The position numbers were made by a program, and so were the translations under genes. From Stichopus chloronotus (Eukaryota > Echinodermata > Holothuroidea > Aspidochirotida > Stichopodidae), in assembly GCA_021234535.1 (NCBI GenBank), contig CM037842.1:6056203-6120202 (forward strand): DNA of 64,000 nucleotides, in the 5' to 3' direction. Positions 61,801-64,000 of this stretch are shown here, one piece after another (position 1 is the first letter of the stretch; the number at the start of each line of letters is the position of its first letter). Below the pieces are notes generated by a model. It was given only the letters and a program-made list of their open reading frames with translations. It was not told the origin of the DNA and searched no databases.

Positions 61801-62744
61801 GAGGGAAAATGTCACCTGTTGCAAAATCTGAAAGAGGACTATGCACTCATCTTCCAGACGTTTGAACATGAAAATTGTTTCAACATTTTTGTGGACCTGG
61901 AAAATTCAGACTTTCGAATTCATGATTCATGATTTGAATCTGTCTCTTGTGCATCAGATATCTCTCGTGGTAAAGAAACAAATGCCTCCAAATCCCCCCC
62001 CCCCCCCCCGAGAGTCTCTCATCTTGTTATCCCCTTGAAGGAATTTTTTTCATTCTTCATCGGTAAAAAAAACATATCTTAATACCTTTATAGAATGTTT
62101 GGTTCAGAAGTTGTGAATTTTTAAAGAAACTTCTTTTTTTTTTGTAACGGTGCATTTCATAATGGGGATTTTGTAATGTCATCTGCAGGTACAGTTACAT
62201 GAATATTATTTGTATGTCTTTATATTCTTGACTGTGTCAAAAGAAACATACTTTAGTAGATAATTTCTACAGTATTTTAAGGTAAATCTACAATATACCC
62301 CATCTACATGTTGACTAGCGTCCAATTTCAAGGTTAAGTGAGGGCCTTAATTTCAAAGAATAACAAAGACTTCTAGTAGGTAAGTTTACACTCTTACTTG
62401 GCATCTTGATAACCTTGAGGCAACTGGAAATCTCCATAGACCAAAGAAGTCTTTCTGCAAACAGCAACATATTGAGATAGGAACAAGATATTGGCATCAG
62501 GTCTGAAATGCCTGCAGTAGAAAATTATTGTCTTACAATTGAGAATCCCTTCATTATCAGTAAAGGATGCCTTTTGAGGCCAAACATTCTGCTGTTTTTT
62601 TTATATTGTTTTTTTTCTTATATTGCTTTTTTTCTGTTGATATTTGCTCAGGACATGACACAAGCACTGCAACCTCAGTTTATTTTGAATGTTGAAGTAG
62701 AGGAACTATTTATCAATGCTGGTCTTCAGGACAGGGTTATCCAG
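46779..62744 (+). CDS. Nucleotidyltransferase-glucuronokinase (GHMP) fusion, partial at both ends (gene span)
   Basis: Thirteen plus-strand exons join without a phase error into 427 codons. The first seven (46779-55615) make a sugar-phosphate nucleotidyltransferase core: GVPKALLP (substrate-loop PKALLP), YLVTNADK, INDGTT, VAGDML (metal-binding GD) and FYEKP. The last six (57186-62744) make a GHMP kinase closest to plant glucuronokinase: RIGLMGNPSD, KTISLSISNFWAEV, VPHPLNDPTEF, EGYFGGLRLL, DTNIPRQVGLAGSSAIV (phosphate-binding motif) and AGLQDRVIQ (the conserved Asp region). In plants glucuronokinase makes glucuronate-1-phosphate in the UDP-glucuronate salvage route, with a separate pyrophosphorylase. 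Here both activities appear fused (inference), as in bacterial Fkp for fucose. The glycine-rich GGxGTR loop exon upstream and the kinase C-terminus downstream are not in the placed exons. No signal peptide can be judged. Likely cytosolic. Confidence 0.9.
46886..50393 (+). other. Intron of the kinase fusion gene
   Basis: Holds the seven 16-mers. An open frame at 46956-47216 (plus) has no recognised domain and no matching splice borders, so it is not called. Confidence 0.6.
47759..49105. repeat. Dispersed CpG-rich 16-mer, seven copies in 1.35 kb
   Basis: TGTCGCGGACGGGACA or one- to two-base variants at 47759, 47927, 48125, 48149 and 49090 (plus) and 48904 and 48923 (minus). The spaces between are unrelated AT-rich sequence. 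Lies in the kinase gene's first visible intron. Confidence 0.92.
50394..50438 (+). CDS. Nucleotidyltransferase domain exon
   Basis: Acceptor gtttcacag, donor gtaagt. Reads TRQLFTEVYLVTNADK across its junctions. Hydrophobic strand followed by TNAD, usual for the Rossmann-like fold. 45 nt. Confidence 0.83.
51818..51904 (+). CDS. Nucleotidyltransferase domain exon with duplicated 3' border
   Basis: Acceptor attgtctag, donor gtgagt. Reads YKYFERWATANDFPVDNIIN, then DGTTTYNG, with CG left over for arginine. Its 3' end with the donor is repeated about 46 bases downstream (see repeat entry). Confidence 0.88.
51860..51995 (+). repeat. 46-bp tandem duplication across a splice donor
   Basis: The exon end and donor (gtgagtatatg at 51905) are repeated with the same donor at 51951, and the exon-like part occurs a third time after it (attattaatgatggtgcaaa). 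Copies are diverged, so the event is older than the 57-bp array. Confidence 0.8.
52527..52665 (+). CDS. Nucleotidyltransferase domain exon (GD motif)
   Basis: Acceptor ttccattag, donor gtaaat. Reads LGSVGDFDLVLRNKKIDDDV, then MLVAGDMLFQDHKFDVLQVV and HYFKKK. VAGDMLF is the expected metal- and nucleotide-binding GD segment of the family. Confidence 0.9.
53047..53135 (+). CDS. Nucleotidyltransferase domain exon
   Basis: Acceptor ccttacag, donor gtttga. Reads PGELAIYYEMEETESSTTRG, then IVEVCPNTN, with AG left over. Beta-strand followed by the G-I-V-E-V turn that usually precedes the EKP motif. Confidence 0.88.
54750..54906 (+). CDS. Nucleotidyltransferase domain exon (EKP motif)
   Basis: Acceptor tctttcaag, donor gtaact. 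Reads ITKFYEKPREGDTSSRLASV, then VFYCFRRHTLSTVQQYLVNH and PEVGQRNFGNYM. FYEKP is the conserved lysine-proline motif of sugar-phosphate nucleotidyltransferases. Confidence 0.9.
55538..55615 (+). CDS. Nucleotidyltransferase domain exon, end of domain
   Basis: Acceptor gattttacag, donor gtgagt (preferred over a GT three bases earlier). Reads QYLVNESDVPVYGMKLPTGF, then QLIGQV. Typical closing strand of the fold. Phase 0 on both sides, so the join to the kinase half is in frame. Confidence 0.85.
56206..56420. repeat. 19-bp minisatellite, about eleven copies
   Basis: Unit gatgggatgaagtgatgaa, nearly perfect; one copy has gataaaggga. The His/Ser/Pro-rich minus frames through it are repeat products. 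Lies in a kinase-gene intron. Confidence 0.95.
57186..57280 (+). CDS. Linker exon between transferase and kinase halves
   Basis: Acceptor ttctgcag, donor gtaata. Reads SLADYEKWLSYFSDKKFNQR, then ILQPFTAKAYA, with AG left over for arginine. It ends in the A-Y-A-R-I-G start of the GHMP kinase. Confidence 0.85.
57867..57972 (+). CDS. Glucuronokinase-like domain, first exon
   Basis: Acceptor ccctgaag, donor gtaaga. Reads IGLMGNPSDGFNGKTISLSI, then SNFWAEVTIIESREL. Near-identical in pattern to plant glucuronokinase (ARIG.LGNPSD...G.TIS..I.NFWA). The GNPSD turn is the sugar-binding N-terminal signature. Confidence 0.92.
58154..58260 (+). repeat. 53-bp tandem duplication across a splice acceptor
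   Basis: The polypyrimidine tract, CTAG acceptor and first 25 or so exon bases at 58200-58255 have a diverged copy 53 bases upstream (acceptor at 58170-58171, then gtatcggtttctcacccg). The upstream copy is a decoy acceptor: using it would add the extra segment and shift the frame. Confidence 0.8.
58225..58373 (+). CDS. Glucuronokinase-like domain exon
   Basis: Acceptor atctcactag, donor gtaagc. Reads VLVPHPLNDPTEFGSLGDLH, then EISRKEGYFGGLRLLQATCK and KFYQYCSQQ, with GG left over. The GY.GG.RLL segment is characteristic. A decayed copy of the exon start lies 53 bases upstream. Confidence 0.92.
59919..59979 (+). CDS. Glucuronokinase-like domain exon
   Basis: Acceptor tactttag, donor gtgagt. 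Reads IALPKRNFTLKYDTNIPRQV. The YDTNIPRQ motif leads into the GHMP phosphate-binding loop. 61 nt. Confidence 0.92.
60825..61222. repeat. 45-bp tandem repeat, about nine diverged copies
   Basis: Unit: gttcattgcttacagtacat, aagctcacaatgaaacactg, ttaat. Several copies contain a cttacag string resembling a splice acceptor. Lies in the intron just before the ATP-loop exon. Confidence 0.88.
61462..61536 (+). CDS. Glucuronokinase-like domain, ATP-loop exon
   Basis: Acceptor tatttcag, donor gtaagc. Reads GLAGSSAIVTATLQCLLHFF, then DITDW. With the previous exon this makes PRQVGLAGSSA, the GHMP family phosphate-binding motif. 25 codons, phase 0. Confidence 0.93.
62652..62744 (+). CDS. Glucuronokinase-like domain exon ending in the GLQDR motif
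   Basis: Acceptor tttgctcag, first donor gtaagg after 62744. Reads DMTQALQPQFILNVEVEELF, then INAGLQDRVIQ. GLQDR is conserved in plant glucuronokinases and its Asp is the candidate catalytic base region. The last 24 bases plus the donor are the seed of the 57-bp tandem array that follows, so which of about 21 donors is used is unknown. Later exons lie beyond the window. Confidence 0.9.
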
Positions 62745-63945
62745 GTAAGGATAACGTTAAAAATGTTTATCACTGATGGTCTTCAGGACAGGGTTATCCT
62801 GGTAAGGATAACGTTAAAGATGTTTATCGCTAATGGTCTTCAGGACAGGGTTATCCAGGTATGGATAACGTTAAAGATGTTTATCGCTGATGGTCTTCAG
62901 GACAGGGTTATCCTGGTAAGGATAACGTTAAAGATGTTTATCGCTAATGGTCTTCAGGAGAGGGTTATCCAGGTAAGGATAACGTTAAAAATGTTTATCA
63001 CTGATGGTCTTCAGGACAGGGTTATCCAGGTAAGGATAACGTTAAAGATGTTTATCGCTGATGGTCTTCAGGACAGGGTTATCCAGGTATGGATAACGTT
63101 AAAGATGTTTATCGCTGATGGTCTTCAGGGCAGGGTTATCCTGGTAAGGATAACGTTAAAGATGTTTATCGCTAATGGTCTTCAGGAGAGGGTTATCCAG
63201 GTAAGGATAACGTTAAAAATGTTTATCACTGATGGTCTTCAGGACGGGGTTATCCAGGTAAGGATAACGTTAAAGATGTTTATCGCTGATGGTCTTCAGG
63301 ACAGGGTTATCCAGGTAAGGATAACGTTAAAGATGTTTATCGCTGATGGTCTTCAGGACAGGGTTATCCAGGTAAGGATAACGTTAAAGATGTTTATCAC
63401 TGATGATCTTCAGGACAGGGTTATCCAGGTAAGGATAATGTTAAAGATGTTTATCACTGATGATTTTCAGGACAGGGTCATCCAGGTAAGGATAACGTTA
63501 AAGATGTTTATCGCCGATGGTCTTCAGGACAGGGTTATCCAGGTAAGGATAACGTTAAAAATGTTTATCGCTGATGGTCTTCAGGACAGGGTTATCCAGG
63601 TAAGGATAACGTTAAAGATGTTTATCGCTGATGGTCTTCAGGACAGGGTTATCCAGGTAAGGATAATGTTAAAGATGTTTATCACTGATGGTCTTCAGGA
63701 GGGGGTTATCCAGGTAAGGATAACGTTAAAGATGTTTATCACTGATGGTCTTCAGGAGGGGGTTATCCAGGTAAGGATAACGTTAAAGATGTTTATCGCT
63801 GATGGTCTTCAGGACAGGGTTATCCAGGTAAGGATAACGTTAAAGATGTTTATCGCTGATGGTCTTCAGGAGAGAGTTATCCAGGTAAGGATAACGTTAA
63901 AGGTGTTTATCACTGATGATCTTCAGAACAGGGTTTTCCTTGAAA
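62721..63945 (+). repeat. 57-bp minisatellite carrying exon end plus splice donor, about 21 full copies
   Basis: A unit starting ggtcttcaggacagggttat recurs every 57 bases from 62721 to 63918, exactly 21 steps with no indel. Each unit holds the last codons of the kinase exon (GLQDRVIQ or variants such as GLQERVIQ), then gtaagg or gtatgg, then intron sequence. The array has no stop in the exon frame, giving an open frame that runs from 62508 to 63986 and would encode a 19-residue repeat if not spliced. The last copy is degraded after cttcag. Confidence 0.97.
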
Positions 63946-64000
63946 GACTTTTAAGAGGTGCTGTCAAACCTCTTGTGGTATATTAAAATAAAGACCAACA

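Noticed and set aside
62508..63986. 492-codon open frame as a stand-alone repeat-protein gene
   Set aside because: Its first codons are intron sequence ending in a pyrimidine-rich acceptor at 62651, the next 31 codons are a kinase exon, and the rest is the 57-bp array. It is open because 57 is a multiple of three, not because it is a separate gene.

Overview
This is a window of animal (metazoan) nuclear DNA. Coding sequence comes in short exons of about 20-220 bp with GT/AG borders and consistent codon phase, separated by AT-rich introns full of tandem repeats, inverted repeats and MITE-like elements. There is no prokaryotic gene layout. Nearly all uninterrupted reading frames are noise; the genes appear only when exons are joined. 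The repeat landscape and the presence of a glucuronokinase-type sugar kinase (not known to me in vertebrates) point to a marine invertebrate. An echinoderm such as a sea cucumber is my best guess, but this is inference.

Two genes are well supported. (1) On the minus strand, about 32.4 kb down to 6.5 kb, lies an orthologue of TTC12, the TPR/armadillo protein needed for cytoplasmic assembly of axonemal dynein. I placed the start-codon exon, 17 further coding exons and the stop codon (6460-6462). One N-terminal exon between 32.3 and 22.0 kb was not found. (2) On the plus strand, from 46.8 kb to beyond the right edge, 13 exons give one continuous frame of 427 codons. It joins a sugar-phosphate nucleotidyltransferase domain (about 234 codons) to a glucuronokinase-like GHMP kinase (about 193 codons so far). 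This looks like a two-step salvage enzyme making a sugar-1-phosphate and then an NDP-sugar, most simply glucuronate to UDP-glucuronate. Its first exon(s), with the glycine-rich nucleotide loop, and its last exons are not seen.

The two genes are divergent, with 32.4-46.8 kb between their recognised exons. That stretch is mostly repeats: a long inverted repeat (32.9-34.35 kb), a near-perfect 587-bp direct duplication whose second copy abuts a perfect 30-bp-arm hairpin, two elements with similar inverted ends carrying arrays of a nuclear-receptor-like DR1 motif (40.05-41.6 and 45.3-46.65 kb), and a LINE 3' remnant. A possible upstream minus-strand exon lies at 42.84-42.91 kb.

The oddest feature is in the kinase gene. 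Three exon borders have been tandemly duplicated: a 46-bp donor-side unit at 51.9 kb, a 53-bp acceptor-side unit at 58.2 kb, and a 57-bp unit repeated about 21 times at 62.7-63.9 kb. Every copy of the last carries the kinase GLQDR-type motif, or a close variant, followed by a 5' splice donor. Because 57 is a multiple of three, the array also reads as an open frame. The left 6 kb holds no certain gene, only one possible terminal exon (1620-1820, minus) and a MITE.
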